Shown here piece after piece: positions 63,605 through 64,000 of a DNA stretch of 64,000 nucleotides. Each line of letters starts with the position of its first letter. The stretch's first letter is position 1. Source of the DNA: Paragorgia papillata. Its lineage: Eukaryota > Cnidaria > Anthozoa > Scleralcyonacea > Coralliidae. Below the pieces are notes generated by a model. It did no database searches, was not told the origin of the DNA, and saw only the letters and a program-made list of their open reading frames with translations. The position numbers were made by a program, and so were the translations under genes. Where the stretch lies: contig JAWNZC010000338.1 in NCBI GenBank assembly GCA_035771165.1, forward strand, positions 1,426,001 to 1,490,000, given 5' to 3'.

Positions 63605-64000
63605 AGTGCCAATGCAGCGAAAGTTCACCCCAGTTTTTTAACATCTTTCGTAGAATTTCATTTCCTTGCTTCACTCTTGAGATATTCAGGTTTGTTTGAT
63701 ATGCAAATGTCATACTTATGACATCACACTGCATAATGACTTTTTAGAAAAGTATGATTTTCTTTGAGAGTGCTTATCGAAAGTACTTAATAAAAATTTG
63801 AACTTGCATGTATGTAGCCATACTATCACTAAACGTGTGTTGCTGGGTGTAAAATATTTGGACTATTCTAAAATTGATGCTATTTCAGAAAGTCATTATG
63901 CAGTGTGATGTCATAAGTATGACATTTGGATATCAAACAAACCTGAATATCTCAAGAATGAAGCAAGGAAATGAAATTCTACGAAAGATGTTACGTTGTC
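63605..64000. mobile_element. TTAA-type foldback element cut by the window end
   Basis: TTAA at 63601-63604, then AGTGCCAATGCAGCG. The arms with CATCTTTCGTAGAATTTC and GAGATATTCAGGTTTG and their inverses (63933-63990) pair, but the right terminus is beyond position 64000. Confidence 0.65.

Overview
This is eukaryotic nuclear DNA from an animal. Three conserved, spliced housekeeping genes can be reconstructed exon by exon with GT-AG introns, and they are embedded in AT-rich DNA full of miniature inverted-repeat elements. The organism is most likely a non-bilaterian or other invertebrate metazoan. I favour an anthozoan cnidarian from the style of the non-LTR retrotransposon tails, the Penelope-like tail and the foldback elements, but the sequence alone does not prove this. 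There is no bacterial-type gene organisation.

Layout. (1) 11-25072, plus strand: RRAGA (RagA GTPase of the Rag-mTORC1 nutrient pathway), eight exons, only the first few codons missing to the left. (2) 25073-33895: intergenic space between the converging 3' ends of RRAGA and POLR2H, made of nested foldback elements, a LINE tail and no convincing host gene. (3) 33896-38067, minus strand: POLR2H (RPB8/RPABC3, shared subunit of RNA polymerases I, II and III), complete in three exons, 150 residues. (4) 38347 to beyond the window, plus strand: BMS1 (GTPase of the 90S pre-ribosome / U3 processome), 14 exons and 788 residues visible, including a 35-nt microexon. POLR2H and BMS1 are head to head, 279 bp apart, so they probably share a bidirectional promoter. 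Both serve ribosome production, and RagA signals upstream of growth control. That thematic link is an inference.

Most of the window is repeats. Target-site duplications (TSDs) visible in the sequence sort many of them: elements with termini like CAACCTCGTMCCCAGGG and 9-10 bp TSDs (MULE-like; 4496, 9952, 51965, 54669), hAT-like elements with 8-bp TSDs (39007, 42819, 49729), several families with TAA TSDs (3791, 22721, 28771, 47796, 54473; PIF/Harbinger-like), and a family flanked by TTAA (23931, 50402, and one cut by the window end). There are also tRNA-derived SINEs, a 5S-rRNA-like segment, two LINE 3' ends, a Penelope-like 3' end, a broken Ulp1-type protease gene inside a probable DNA transposon, a 1.2-kb satellite of 20-bp units beside an RRAGA splice acceptor, and long microsatellites in BMS1 introns.

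The observations most worth follow-up are the 9-10 bp-TSD foldback family, the hAT-like insertion 12 bp past a BMS1 exon, the branch-point-like satellite at an RRAGA acceptor, the BMS1 microexon beside a nested transposon, the Ulp1-bearing element with repeated 14-bp sites, and the multi-layer nested insertion at 25.4-26.8 kb.
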